Part shown: positions 1-12,479 of the stretch, piece by piece
Position numbering within the stretch: the stretch's first letter is position 1
Layout of the letters: each line of letters starts with the position of its first letter
Assembly: GCA_028564705.1 (NCBI GenBank)
Contig: JAPXFQ010001948.1
Location: 248,001-312,000, forward strand
DNA: 64,000 nucleotides
Source of the DNA: Apricaphanius iberus
Lineage: Eukaryota > Chordata > Actinopteri > Cyprinodontiformes > Aphaniidae
Direction: 5' to 3'
Translations under genes and position numbers: made by a program
The notes under the pieces: model-generated
What the model saw: the letters and a program-made list of their open reading frames with translations, nothing else
Databases searched by the model: none
What the model was told of the DNA's origin: nothing

Positions 1-211
1 CTGTGGAAACACACAAACAGCTGCTCTGTAAAAAATTAGGATTCAGCTATATCAGTATTTTGGTGAAAACTATTACATCAAAATTCCCTTAATATTGCAT
101 ATTTTTATAAAAGTAAGAGATTTTGTCAAATTCAGCATTTGATTTGTTGGTATCAAACTATGTTATGGTTTAAAACAGTAAATAATTACTCAATAAGGCA
201 TTTTTTAATGT

Positions 212-225
212 TTTATTCTTTTATT
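212..225 (-). promoter_or_regulatory. Candidate polyadenylation signals for cabp5
   Basis: Two AATAAA hexamers read on the minus strand at 217-212 and 225-220, about 300 nt past the cabp5 stop codon. Bases 226-523 would then be 3' UTR. I see no other gene in 1-523. Confidence 0.45.
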
Positions 226-523
226 TTCAAAGCAATCTATTTCATAAAACCAATCTGAAATGACTTACAGTCTGCATACAAAACAATATATTTTCTTCTA
301 TTCAATTAAACAACATTCATTAAATTGTTAATATTTGCATATTTGTTTGCATAGAATCCTCTTCAAGAAAAGGTTATGGTTTTATATTTAGTGCTGAATT
401 AACTGCAGCTTTTTATCTTTTTTTTTGGTCCTGAAAGTTCAGCTTCAGAGAAAAATGTAATCTGTGCAGGATCATCCTTAACAGGTCCAATAAAATGTTC
501 TTGTATGGCGGTGTCGCTGACCC

Positions 524-3073
524 TCAATTGCCGGACATCATTCTGACGAACTCTGCAAGGAAGGAGGAGCAAGAAGGTTTAGTTATTTAACATCTAAATC
601 CCTGCATGGATCACATTAATCCAAAGCACACTCATGCTTGTGTACCTTCAAAATCTACCGTCCCATCTCCGTTATCATCTGCCTCTTTCACTATGGCGTC
701 AATCTCTCGGCGACTCATGTGCTCTCCCATCAGCTTGTTCATGGCCGCCCGCAACTCTTCTGTTGTGATCTCTCCGTCTCCATCCATGTCGAACTAGTCA
801 AGCAGAGAAGAACATAAACAGCTAAGAGAGATGATCAAAGTAAAATCTGAGAGACCTCCTGGTAATTTGTGTTGGCTTCACCTCTTTGAAGGCGTCTTTG
901 AGCTCCTTCACACCGATCATACCGGCGGTCTCTGCCAGGAGCTTCGGGGCCATCAGTTCTACAAAGTCCTCAAAGTCGACTCTGCCTCCAACTGCAGAGG
1001 AAAGGGTTTTCAGCTAAATGTTTCTTCGGTTTTATACATTTCATTACATACTGTGTGTGGGTTTTATCCATTAACTTTACATTACAGTTTAAAAGCAGAC
1101 TCACGGTTCATATTGATGTTCTGGCTGAGTTCGATCAGCTCCATCTCAGTGGGCATGTAGCCCATCGTCCTCATCAGGTTGCCCAGATCTTTACAGCTGA
1201 TCAGCCCATCCTTGTCTTTGTCGAACTCATTGAATGCATCTCGCAGCTCTACAGAAAAAGATGGGAATAGTTAGAATTTGCAAGAAGAACAAAAGGCGGG
1301 ATTCTGCCATGAATGTGCAAGCTGAAAAGAAGAAACTGTTAAGTACAGATGCACATCGGCTGGGGACTGATATCCACCAATGTATTTCAGCCTGACTGGT
1401 CATAACTGGCGACTGGCCAGGCGGAAACTCAAAAGTCAGACATTTTTGGAAATTGAAGAAAACTGTCCTTTTCCGATCAGTAAATTCTCAGCTTTGCCAG
1501 GTAACCCTGGCAACAACTCTCTTCAGCGCGGAAGATGATACTTAATGAAAAAGATTTGCTTGTTATTGTCAGCTTCCATGATGAAGCACAGTAATATTTG
1601 AGCAGATTCTGTTTTTTCCACAACAATACTAGAGAGCAAGACTTTCAGCAGATAACAGGAAGGTTAAAAAGAGTACAGCAAAGTTGCTCTGTTTTCAACC
1701 TCTGTGTGTTAGAAGATGTAAGATTTTCAAAAATTGTCAGCGTATTGTTTTTTTGTGTTGCACATGGAGACTGCTGCTTCTGGAGTAATAACCTTGGTAA
1801 TTACTCATTAGGGTTTGAAGCCAGTTGAAAATGTTAACTCTCAAATCATTATTTTCATTTATTTCAACAAAAAAAACCAATAACTAATAACTTCATTAAA
1901 GGCAGAGTGTGTAATTTTCGGCCAGTAGGGGGCAGTGCATACCTAAATTATCACAAGCAAGCGGTATCTGTGTCTTTGAATAAGACACTCAACAACGAGG
2001 TCCAACTAGTGCTGTTTTGAAACGCTCAATTCCCTGAGAATGATCTATTTGCAGCAACATGACGAGCACATCAGTCTCTATTTCATCGCTTGGAACTAGC
2101 GAAGAGGTAAAAATGTATTTATGGCGAAACTTTTTTGCATTTTGAGGGGAAATCTATGTTTTAATAGCGGCTGTGTTCCGTGCGCTTTGTCCGTCCGGGC
2201 TCTTGTAGAAGTAAAGACGTCATCTAATATGGCTTTCCCCTGAAAAGAGGACCCGCACCTATGTATTTTAAAACTGATTTTTAAAGTCATATTTTACAAT
2301 ATCGCCAATATTTTGCAATTAATGTGCTTTACGTAGTTATTATTACATAATAGTTTAATGGCTACTTTCAAAGATGTACTGCAAAAACTACACACTGTCA
2401 CTTAAGGAAGGCTAGAAAAAATATTATGAACGTAGTGTTCATATCTTCCCATATTACAGGTTCTAAAGAATGAATGGAATCAAGATGTTCGTATCAGTTG
2501 GTGAAAGATTTATTAAAAATATTTTTAAAAATTTTAAAATCAGAATACACCGCATTTGGCATTTTCTAGTAAAAGCATGTCAGAAGGAATAAGTAATGAA
2601 CTTACCATCGATTTCATCTTCTGCCAGCTGTCTAGACTGCACAAATGAAAGAAATCAGTCTTAGTGTCAAAATTGAATTGTATATGAAGAAACCACAAAT
2701 GAGAAAAGTTAGGGATGCAAACGGATGAAAAACACATTCAAAAAGGAACTTCATCACCACACTGTTACGCAAACCCTGAAGATTTGCTGCTCAAAATAAA
2801 AATAAATTTAAAAAATCACTGAAGGAAACAGATTACACTGATGGATGTTCCGATGTTGTGGATTTACACATAGATTATTGACTTCCTATCATGGATTAAT
2901 GAAAAGCAGACTCAGATATTCTTTCCCTGTTCAACACGCACTGGTTTATAATCCAGCCAGACCTTCACAGATGTTTTTAAAAATATTACCAGCAGCTAGA
3001 AAAAAAATGTATTTTTAATACTTACAATGTTTTTGCCTCCTCGCAAGAAAATGCACGCTGCACCGAAGCTCAT
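524..3073 (-). CDS. cabp5: CaBP5-like EF-hand calcium-binding protein, six coding exons
   Basis: Coding exons on the minus strand, in order: 3073-3026, 2636-2606, 1248-1105, 991-882, 793-646 and 552-524. All introns are GT-AG, and the exons sum to 510 nt, giving 169 residues plus stop. The start [14 protein letters not shown] resembles the CaBP5 start, and there is no Gly2 for myristoylation, unlike the CaBP1/2 forms. EF1 loop is at residues 36-47 ([12 protein letters not shown]). EF2 at about 72-83 ([12 protein letters not shown]) lacks the acidic ligands and is degenerate, as is typical of CaBPs. EF3 is at 113-124 ([12 protein letters not shown]) and EF4 at 150-161 ([12 protein letters not shown]). 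The protein ends EFVRMMSGN. Known members are calmodulin-like modulators of voltage-gated calcium channels, and CaBP5 acts mainly in retinal neurons; that role is family knowledge. The length fits CaBP5 (about 173 residues). The family call is firm; CaBP5 over CaBP1/2/4 is probable. Confidence 0.88.
1900..2401. mobile_element. Non-autonomous TTAA-flanked DNA transposon (MITE) in a cabp5 intron
   Basis: The ends are imperfect inverted repeats (AGGCAGAGTGTGTAATTTT on the left; the right end reverse-complements to GTGACAGTGTGTAGTTTT). The element is bordered by TTAA at 1896-1899 and at 2402-2405. TTAA duplication is typical of piggyBac and Kolobok superfamilies; I cannot assign one. There is no coding capacity. 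It sits in the 1.36-kb intron between the 31-nt and 144-nt exons. Confidence 0.72.
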
Positions 3074-3204
3074 TTCTGTGGGAAAAATTATAGAAAGATA
3101 GGAAAAAAGTTTTATTTTTTTATGTTTAACTATTTAAAACTGATTACAACACCTCATATTAGGTCTAAAGGTTCAAGAGGTTAAAGATGATGAGGATGGC
3201 TGAC

Positions 3205-3280
3205 CTTCTTCTGGTGATTTCTGCTCATCAGTTAAACGCATCTCACATGAAGCTTCCGCCTGAGCTGACACCTGCAAAGC
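3205..3280 (-). other. Possible 5' UTR exon of the cabp5 gene
   Basis: The acceptor at 3076-3078 lies only two bases before the cabp5 start codon, so an upstream non-coding exon must exist. A plausible donor (AAG then GTCAGC on the minus strand) falls at 3204/3205. The outer edge and the transcription start are not visible; 3280 is a guess. Confidence 0.35.
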
Positions 3281-4815
3281 AGTGGGCGCCTTCTTCTCCT
3301 TTCCGCTCCTCCTCCTAGACTCAGAGCTATCCCTCTTCAGCCAAGACAGCTTTGCTTCTCAGCGTGCAGTGACCGGACCCTGTCTGGCCTGCCTGCTGCT
3401 GATGCTGGGGAGTTTGTGTGAACCGGGATGGGGCAGCATCCAGGGATGTATGAATGTAAGAGGAAGGGGAGGAGTCATCAGCATGTCTGGAGGAAAGCAG
3501 GAGCAAACATGCTGCCCTGGTTTCCAGCTTGGGGAGGGGTTATTTTATTAAACATTACAGCAGTCTGAGCTGTGAGAAAATAGGACATATGGAGGCAAAT
3601 GCCATTCATCAGTTTAAGTTATTCAAAAAGGTTTTAAGCAGCAGCACTTACAAACCAGATGAGGTTACTTATGTTCCTGCTGCTTATGAATTTAAGCATC
3701 GATAAAAAAGAAAAAAGTTAGAAATGTATTTAATTATACTACATTTCTAAAGTACATTTAAAACTTTTTCAAATGTTGAGATCCTAAAACGACTTTATTT
3801 TGACTCATAAACCCTCTTGAGAACCTTTAGATTAATTTGTGTCCTTTGTAGTGGACATTATGTTCTCTATCTTCTACCTTTATCTTCTTCTTCTTATATT
3901 TTAAGCTATTAAGCCTTACAGTACTTTTTTAGAGGACATCCTGGGCTTTCCAGTGATTTAAAATATGATATGTTTTAATGCTGGCAAGTCGCCTGAAATT
4001 AAAATGGCTGCTCCCAGGAACCACGTTTCAAGATCAGTGATAAGTCAACAATCGTCATCTTTTGTGATTTTTTTTCATGTCAAGAGTATTTATTAATTAA
4101 TATGTCAACAACAAGATTTTGACTTCTGAAAACAGTAGTGGACATGCTGTAAAACAAAAAACAAAAAAAATGATGTTTAAAAAAGTGAAATGGTAAGGTG
4201 TTCTTTTTGGCCTAAAAAGCAAATCACATAAAAAAAGGAGATGGAAAACACTTTTGTTTGTCTGTTCTCAGGAGGAAAAATAATTTATTTAATCTGAATC
4301 TTAACAGAACAGGGTGGTTAAAACATCTACAGCCATAGACGTCATTTTAACTGGGGACACCAGGGACATGTCCCTGTTATTCACAACAGTTAATTTTCAT
4401 ACGTAGTCCCAGGGCTGGTTGCTGTTGACAGACAGGAAATGCCACAGAACAAGCACAATAAGCATGAACAATACATGTGCAATAAAATGGTTAGTAAAAT
4501 CAAAATAGAAAATCAAAACAGACTATTATTTAAATCATTCCCATTAACTTCCTTATGCATTCATGTTTTCTTTCTGCGCAGAAGCTGCTGTCAGACTCCT
4601 GGTCTGCTCCAAATACGTTCAGCCCACAGTCCTGCGATGTTACGGGTACAGTTTTAAGAAGGAAAAAAATACATATAATCATGATAAAGAATAGATTAAA
4701 ACCTAGCATTGATAACTTTATTGCCCAACTTCCTAACGTATGTTTGTTACCGCAACTCTGACCAACATTTATTTTCCCTCAACTGCAAAAGTCCCATGCA
4801 AGTAAAAAATAATTT
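3281..4815. other. Intergenic stretch, nothing recognised
   Basis: AT-rich DNA upstream of cabp5. Only short chance open frames are present. The proximal part (3281-3550) is more GC-rich and may hold the cabp5 promoter, but I could not place a TATA box or a defined site. Confidence 0.4.
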
Positions 4816-4904
4816 TTTTTCTTTCTCCAACTTCAGGGCTGTGGAGCAAATAATTTTTTTTTTTTTTCTGTTATTGGAAAATTTCCAAGTGTTATTTTTT
4901 TCTC

Positions 4905-5790
4905 TCTCTTGCTTCAGCCCTGTAGGGCAGAGAAATATATATATATTTTGTTATTGAAAATTTTGTAAGTGTTATTGTGTTTTATTAAAAAGAGTTTAAG
5001 ATCCTCCTCCTTACTTATAAAGCCCTTAATAATCAGCTCCATCGTACATCAGAGATCTGATTGTTCCATATGTTTCTAACAGAGCACTTCGTTCTCAGAC
5101 TGCAGGTTTACTGGTAGTTCCTAGGATTTCTAAAAGTAGAATTGGAGGCATATCTTTCAGTTATCTGGCTCTCCTCCTGTGGAACCAGCTCCCAGTTTTA
5201 GTCTGTGAGGCAGATACTCTGTCTGTTTTTAAGACCAGGCTTAAAACCTTCCTTTTTAATAAAGTTTATAGTTAGAATGGCTTACGTTATCCTGAGCTAT
5301 TTTTGTAGTTATGCTGCTATAGGTTTAGACTGTTGGAGGACAGACTGACCACTCCTCTTCTCTCTTCTACTTGTCTCATCTACTACTCTCCAGATATATA
5401 TTTTTTTTTTCCTGCTGTTATTGCGATTTTTAACCCAGTTTTCTCTCAGTATTTTTCTCCCCATAGAAGCTCCACCCGGTCTGGTACCCTGCTCAACTAC
5501 AATGCCCCCTGCTGGATGGGGAACATCGGTCCAGATGATGCTCAAAGTCACCGAGCATCCTCCATGCTGTCTCTTCTCTGTCTTCTCAGACCCCCAGACA
5601 GTCGTGGCAGATACCCGCATGTACTGAGCCAGGTTCTGCCAGAGGTTTCGTCCTGTTAAAGGGGAGTTTTTCCTCTCCACTGTCGCTACATGCTTGCTCA
5701 GTATTAGGGAAAAAATAGCACTTAGAAATGTTTCAATAACAGAAAAGTATATCTTTTTTCTCTGCCCTACAGGGCTGAAGCAAGCAATAA
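4905..5790. repeat. Inverted-repeat (fold-back) element enclosing a LINE 3' fragment
   Basis: The left arm from about 4907 reads TTGCTTCAGCCCTGTAGGGC followed by AGAGAAA. The right arm ending about 5784 is its reverse complement, essentially perfect for about 27 bp and recognisable for about 80 bp (ending near AAGTGTTATT on the left arm). A further diverged, directly oriented copy of the left arm lies at about 4827-4895. The arms enclose an L2-like LINE tail. This could be a non-autonomous DNA element that received or carried the LINE piece. No target duplication could be settled because of the tandem arm copy. Confidence 0.65.
4990..5720 (+). mobile_element. L2/Rex1-like LINE 3' fragment
   Basis: Conceptual translation gives the conserved end of reverse transcriptase ORFs of this group: a KILLLTYKAL stretch, then LLLWNQLPV and VFKTRLKTFLFNK before a stop near 5276. 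The rest to about 5720 resembles the common teleost LINE tail (CTGTTAAAGGGGAGTTTTTC near 5653). It has an in-frame stop, so it is dead. Clade assignment within the L2 group is from memory. Confidence 0.65.
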
Positions 5791-5799
5791 AAATAAATA

Positions 5800-8700
5800 A
5801 ATACAAGTTAATACCTAGGCTATAGTATTACTATTTCATTAATTTCAAATAATATTCGATCCAAACAAGCTGAACAGAGAACTACTTATTGAAGTAAAAT
5901 AAAACAGTTGCACTAATAATACACCTGCAGTGGTTTCTGCTCCACATGGAACCCTGATGCAAGTCCTTGTGTAATTAAATAGTGGGATTGCTGCAGAGAT
6001 TGTTGTCATAAGGTTTAGGATTTTTTCTTCAGAGAGATGACTTTATAAATAAAGTTTGATTTGATTTGAGAGCTTGTTGCTTCCCTGAACCGTATCACAA
6101 CTGGATACTTCCAGATTTCTTTTTTATTCTTGGCCCCTTCACATTAATTGAAATAGTACAAATAGTGTAAACCTGTTTTACCCATTGTATCTAAGTATTC
6201 ATTTTTAACTTTATTTTTTTACTGTACCTTGTTTCCACTATTGTATGTCCTAAAAGAGCATTATAAGGGACCATCCTTTTGTTGTCTATTATGAGTCTTT
6301 ATAATAAAACATTTTGCAGGTCCATTCATATTTTTATATTAGATTACAAATGAACACCCAAAGTTCAAGAATATTATGTTTTCAATGTTGTTTGGTTAGT
6401 GTGATGTAAGCAGGCACAGGTTTAGAAGAATATGGGCCCCTGGGCTAGAGCCAGTTTTGGTGCCCTTATCATCAAAAAAATTCTTTACCAGAACATATGA
6501 CAGTAGATTGAAAGACAAGCCAACACATCAGTCTGTAAAAATTGATGCAAAGTCAGTTTAACTGTCGCTGTTAGCTCTTTCTAAAGTCTAGCCCAGGATT
6601 TAGGACGTAGTCACACGCGTGAGCAGAATCAAGAGGTGACAGTCACCTGCAAAGAACAGAGTCCAAAAAAAAAAAAAAGAGTCAGGGCAATAGAGGAACA
6701 CAAGACGAACCTAGAGCACGGAAAAATGATGATTATGATGCTAACAGAAACCATAAACGGAACTACAAAGAGTTTTTAAATACCACAACAAAGACTACTG
6801 GTGCGAGGAACAGGTGAGTGTGATTACCAGTAATGTGATGCTTGAACTGGGTAAGGGTGGCTATAAACATTCTGGAAAATGGCTGATCAGAATGGATGCA
6901 GAAAAACACAAGAAAGCATTTCAAGAACCAAAAAGAGCTTAAAAAAAAGCGTGAGATTCAGATAAGATTCAGCCACAGTCCAGCAGATTATGACAGGTGT
7001 AAACCTATCATAAAAGTCAACTTAAATCAACATTAAACATGTTTTATATTTGTATTACAGGGATATTTTAAATTGTGTACACATTTTAATACAATAAGTA
7101 GCAACTAAAGATGCTTAAATGTCTAAAGCCTTTGACTTTATGCGGTTCTGCTGATATGTGTCACTATAAATCAACAAAAGCTTACGTGACTCTTCGCCCT
7201 TTCAGAGACAATAATGTAAACCAGATCTTAAATGTATTAAAGGATCACAGGCCCTAACAATTTTTTTTCTTCTTTTATCCTATTGTGCAGTAATCTGCTG
7301 CAGTATTTGTAAGGTTTGTGTGACTGTTTATGCCTGGATCATAAGCTGGGGTTAGACAGTAAGTCCTGCTGTGGAAATGTTAACCCTGACCTGTCTGAGG
7401 TAAGACTCTGACTCGCTTGGCCATGTCATCTGCGGTGAACGTCTTCCTTTTTTCTGTCTGCCTCTTCTGTTATGTAAATTGGTCTGAATCTGTTTGCATA
7501 AGAAGCTTAATGCGCTGTGCCATGCAAACTGAGACTAATAACGGTTTATTATCTCCTTTTTTTCCCTTTTTTTTTTTTTACTGTGGGCCAGTTGAGAAGG
7601 TTATGCAAGGCATAATCCCCAACTGTGAAAGGATGACTGTGGAACAGAGGGTTGGAGGTATGTTGGTGATGGAAAATTAAGGAGAAGGGAGGGATGCGGC
7701 TGGGGGGTAAACATTTTGGTATGAGTGTAATTCTGGAAATGAGGGAAGCAGTGACTGGTTGAACAGCAGCATATGATTGGGTGGATAAAGTTACATCACA
7801 TTTTAAAAAAACTTGTTATCTAAAAAAATTGGGAATAGAGATGCATATACAAGGAAAATTTACTGTTTTAAACACAAGGAAACGTTACAGAAGCTGCTTG
7901 GATTATATGGCGCCTCAAAGGCTGTTGTGCAGCTCAGCATGAAGGAAAACAACAATAACTTGGGACTCACGTGTTTTGTGTGCATATCCTATTTGATGGA
8001 ATGTAAAAACACGCAGATTACACCTTGTGGATTACATAAACCTGTTCAAATCCAAACAAGTCATACGTGTCATTTTGCTGATGAGTGTCTGAGATAATTT
8101 CCCATCAAATCAGTCTGACAGATGGGTAAACTGTCAACATGACAGGAATTACCTTTAAATCCCCCTAACTTGTCACAAAGGTGATCCAAAGAATAATTTA
8201 CAGCAAATTAATAAATAGTGTGGGCTCACATTATGCAACAGCATCATGGTATAGCCTCTTTATTCCTTCTGGGCATCAGTTATGCAATAATCTGTTTTTC
8301 GAAAATACAGGATATTGTGGAAAATGGATATATTTGTTGCTATAAGCTGAAGGTCCTCTGGTCCATCATGTCATCAGGTGGAAAAATCAGGAGCAGCTTA
8401 CTCACTTTTTGTTATATATTATATTATTCCCTTAAATGCTGAAATTAAACAGACATAACAGATTTTAAAATTTATGAAAATGTAAATATTACTCCATTTG
8501 ATTTCATTTTGTTTCAGTGTAGATTTTTTTTTTAAATCAAGTGTTTTAATTTTTGAGTAATAACTAGGCAAGTTTCTTAGTAACTAATTATTCTATGAAT
8601 CTTTTTTTATTTAAATTCTATTTCTAGTTTAGAAAAAAATAAAAGCTGCTGCAAAAACATTTAAATCATAAGCATTTGAAAGAATAAAAAATGTATATTC

Positions 8701-9339
8701 TGTACTTTTTAATTTAGAAAAAAGTTAATCATATTAAATAGAAAAAATATTAAAAATGACTTTTGAATATTCATTGTTTGATTGTTGTGTTACCATCTTT
8801 ACAACATGATGCTTTATTTTAGCCTTTCTATTTTGTTTGAGCTTCAGATTGTCTCATATAATATTAACAATTACCTCTAAATATTATTATTTTAATATTA
8901 TTATTGACATGTTTTATTAATTGGAGGATTAACGCCAAGACATGAATCTCGTTTTCGAGTGGGTCCTCATGATCATGTCTATAGAACATAGAACAGCACT
9001 GTAGATGCAATCAAAAAACAAAATAATATTAATCATGGAATATGAATACAAAAAACCTTAACGCACACACTCACACACACTTACTTATTCACATTCACAC
9101 ATCGGCCATTAGGATCAATCTAATAAACTCTGCTTACTTTCCCAAATTTGACCAAATTTCGGTCGTTTCGCTGTCATAGTGGGTAATGGTTTTAAAGGTC
9201 TCCTTCACTGATAACATGAAAAACTGTATAAAAATAGATAAAAAATAATAATAAACTACAAAATTGCTATGATTAAAGGCATACATTTTTCTAAATTAAT
9301 AATATCCGAAATATCTTAGCTTGGATATCGACATGTTTA
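5800..9339. other. Intergenic stretch, nothing recognised
   Basis: AT-rich DNA with short A and T runs and only chance open frames (up to about 94 codons at 7813-8097, with no recognisable domain). I see no exon with credible splice sites and protein similarity. Confidence 0.4.
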
Positions 9340-9344
9340 ATCAT

Positions 9345-9690
9345 AGAAATGTCTTTTTCTTGCAATTTGTCTTATTTTGTAAATCAGAGAATTACGCTAT
9401 TTTTCCCACCAGAAAATATCTGAACTTAATCTAAAAATGTCTGTCTTTTAACTTGTAATTTTCCGACTTTTGTCACGGGGAATTTCCTAGTTTTTTTCCT
9501 TGAAAATATGTGTAATTAATCTCAGAAATTCTGAGTTTTTACTTATAATTTTGCTACTTTTTGACAGATAATTTCCGAGTTTTTTTCTGAAAAATATCAC
9601 TTTAAACTCAGAATTTCTGAGTTTTTTTGGGGGGCGTTAATTTACTCCAAAATATTTTCCTTTTGTTTACAACGGCCCTAATACTCTGTC
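9345..9690. repeat. Interspersed repeat next to the taok2 promoter; second copy at 44460-44640
   Basis: Shares a block with 44460-44640 in the same orientation: AGAAAATATCTGAA, then TGTCTTTTAACTTGT, then CGACTTTTGTCAC, and both end with a match around CAATGGTCCTAATA / CAACGGCCCTAATA. This copy also has several repeats of an AGAAATTCTGAG-type palindrome. Family not identified. Confidence 0.6.
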
Positions 9691-9759
9691 GGAGAAATGA
9701 GCTCATATTTCTGTGATGGTTTTTCTTCGGCCACATGGGGATGGTGTTATTGGACACTC

Positions 9760-10369
9760 GCCTGCTTCTCTCACAGCTCAGAAGAAGAACTCTTCCGTGT
9801 TCCTCTCGGCTCCCGCCCCGCTCCGCCATCATGAAGTCCTGAACAAAAAAAAAAAAAACGGATGAGGGCCGAGCCGAATGGGGATACCACGGAGCGGTGA
9901 GGAAGCTCACCGACAGCGTTAGCGAAATGTCAGCGCGGACCGGAGAACGGAGCGGAGTGGTGGGTTTTAAAGAGCCAGCCTCGCGCTGAACAACGTCGTC
10001 TTATCAGCTCCTGGCGGTTACGTTATTCGGTTAGCAGCGGTGCTAGCTGCAGCCCGGAGCCTTGGCCCTGATTTTTTTTTCCCTCCCCATTTTTCCCGGC
10101 AGGCAGCTCCGCTGTTGTGGGTTAACTGTCAGCTTGGACTGACACCCCACTCATGTCAATCAGCAGAGAGCAGCTAGCTGCCGGGAGCACCAGGATGGCG
10201 GGGGGTTTAGCTAAAACCACGATGGGCGGACAGAATGTGGTCTGTTCGTGTTGAATAGACAGCAGAGCCGAGGAGGAGAGGGGAGGACAGGGGAGGGAGA
10301 AACCAAGATTTTCCTACCAGGCCGGTCAGCTAGCTCCAGGGCTAGCTACAGTGGATCCCAAAAGCCACG
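9760..10369 (+). promoter_or_regulatory. CpG-rich promoter and non-coding first exon of taok2
   Basis: This stretch is clearly richer in CpG and GC than the DNA on either side. It ends with a good splice donor (CCACG then GTAAGA, exon end 10369), and the first coding exon, with its own 5' UTR, follows about 7 kb downstream. I infer a TATA-less CpG promoter and an untranslated exon 1. The transcription start is not resolvable. Confidence 0.55.
10195..10254 (+). other. Possible upstream ORF in the taok2 leader (19 codons)
   Basis: ATG in the context CAGGATGG opens a 19-codon frame ending in TGA inside the putative untranslated exon 1. It would reduce translation of taok2 if the transcript starts upstream of it. 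This depends on an unplaced transcription start. Confidence 0.3.
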
Positions 10370-12479
10370 GTAAGACATTGTTATAAATCATTCAAAGTGA
10401 TGTAAAACAAACCAATCATCGCCTCTCCCTGCAGCGGAGTTAACACGATCTGCTTCTGAAATCTACCTGCTTACACCGACATGCAGGTTATTTACATTTG
10501 ATTCAACGTATTTTAGCCTTTTTGGCAACCATGTTGGAGAAGAACCCATAGATTAAGATGAGAAACCATACACTCTACACAATTATTAAGCAAGTCTTAT
10601 TTTTGACGATTCCCCCCCCATTAATCAAAAACTACAGTGTTCTCGATTAAACCAGTAAATGTTAATAAACATCATACATGAATGTCTAAGAAAGTAAGTC
10701 AGATTTGGCCCTTGTTAGGATATTTATATGTACGACAAAAAGAAAAGAAAAAAATAAGTTTCCCCATCCCCCTTTCTTTTTTATTGTTCAATAAACATTT
10801 CTAACATCAAAAATAGAAATCGGTGACCAATCTAGCCACCTGTCTCTTCGCTAAGAGTGATCGACCTTCCATTCATGGAGTCGATCAGTTTCTGTATCTG
10901 TTCATGTACAATATGTGAGCGCACCCTCTACCTGAAAAGGTCCAACAAGCTTATCTTACACAGTACAGGAACACCACATCGAAGTGCAGCTCCCTGCCCG
11001 TTACTACTGCACCCATGGGACCATCTATGTTCCATTAGGACTCGCTCAGTTCATTCGTCTATAAAACCTTTAAAATAAACAAAATCTATCTTCAGGTATT
11101 TCTTGTTGCGGTCTAGACGCTTCAGCTTATGTGCCTTGTTTAGTGATGGTCAGATTTCAGCGTCTCTGACATCTTGTACATCTAGGTACTCCAGCTGGGA
11201 TCCAGTTATGAAAAAATGACAGAACTGGAAGATATTTCTTGCGGCTTCATGCTTGGTTCTTCTCAAATGCTTGGCAGCTGATTTGCATCTTTTGTTTCTC
11301 AACAGGTTTCTTCTTACTCTGTTGACTATTTGCAACAAAATGTTCAACGTTTTCTGTGATCTCACCTCAATACTTAAGCAATTTCAAGACCTCTGCACCC
11401 CTCTAAATTACTTTTGGTTTGTTAAATATCTCTCTTTTTTGCCCTTTTTGCCTCAAGAATAAGTAATGATAATAATGATATGGTCAAATTACTGAATTGC
11501 CTAATAATTGTTCACACACCGGTATGTAGAGATGACCGCTCCCTCGTTTAGAAGTATGCATTCTGTGTTCATTGAACCCTCTGTTTTTACTTGCTGTGCA
11601 ACTCATAAGAAAGAAGTCTTTACAGGAGCCACATCAGTGCAACGTTGCTCGTCTCTTTTTGTGTTGTCTCCCACCAGGCTCTTAAAAGATAGATTAAGAC
11701 GGCCCGGCTTCGGCTGCAATATTTAAACAGCTTCTCGTTTTATAAAGGGAACCGTGCAGTTCCTCTTTGACGGCTCCAGAACAAGCACGAAAGAGCATCT
11801 GATGTGGTTTCTTTTTGTGCAGAGCGTGTTTGTGCTCGAGGCCTGGGTTTTGACGTCATTGTCGGGTTGTTGGTTTTTTTAGAATAGGGCAGAAATTGAC
11901 TCGCATAAACCTTTAACAGGTGCTGATGTCCTCTGATCCCAAGCTGTAATCAATAATTGTTGGATCATGTTTTATTTAAAGTGAACAAAAATGGGGGGAA
12001 AATTGACGCGTGGAAGTTGAAGTGTTGTAACGTTGCATGTGTTTGGATTTTAATTTTCCGGTTGATTACACTCATGTACCGAACAAATCCAGTTGATTTC
12101 TACCTGAAAATCTGTAGAAAGTTTTATGTGCGGAACTCAAAAGCGCAAAGCAACGTTCCTTAGCACAACTTAAAAAGGTGACACCAAAACGAAACAGGAA
12201 GGACTCCCGGCTATCACGAAACTCAGCGCTTTGGGAACATTAATGGTTCATAATGCAGCGAATGCATCTTTCAACAGCAATAAGGCGAATCATGCTGAAT
12301 GTAAACATAACTGGAGAAAAAACATCTTTCAATCTCCAAACTTCTTCATTTTGAGAAAACGCAATTTGGCAGATTCCCCAGTGACCAAAATATCATCGTT
12401 TTCAGGAATTGAACGGAAATAATTCAGGCAACAAAGGTTCTTTGTTAAAGACTGATAAACATAAAAAAGTCATATAGAC

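Noticed and set aside
5309..5806. Minus-strand 165-codon frame
   Set aside because: Antisense of the LINE tail and fold-back arms; the repeat explains it.
7417..7680. Plus-strand 87-codon frame with a hydrophobic start resembling a signal peptide
   Set aside because: No splice context, no domain, contains poly-Phe from a T run; most likely chance.
9608..9910. Minus-strand 100-codon frame beginning near MMAERGG, possible divergent gene at the taok2 promoter
   Set aside because: Its second half lies in the repeat also found at 44460-44640, it has no recognisable domain, and it overlaps the CpG promoter.
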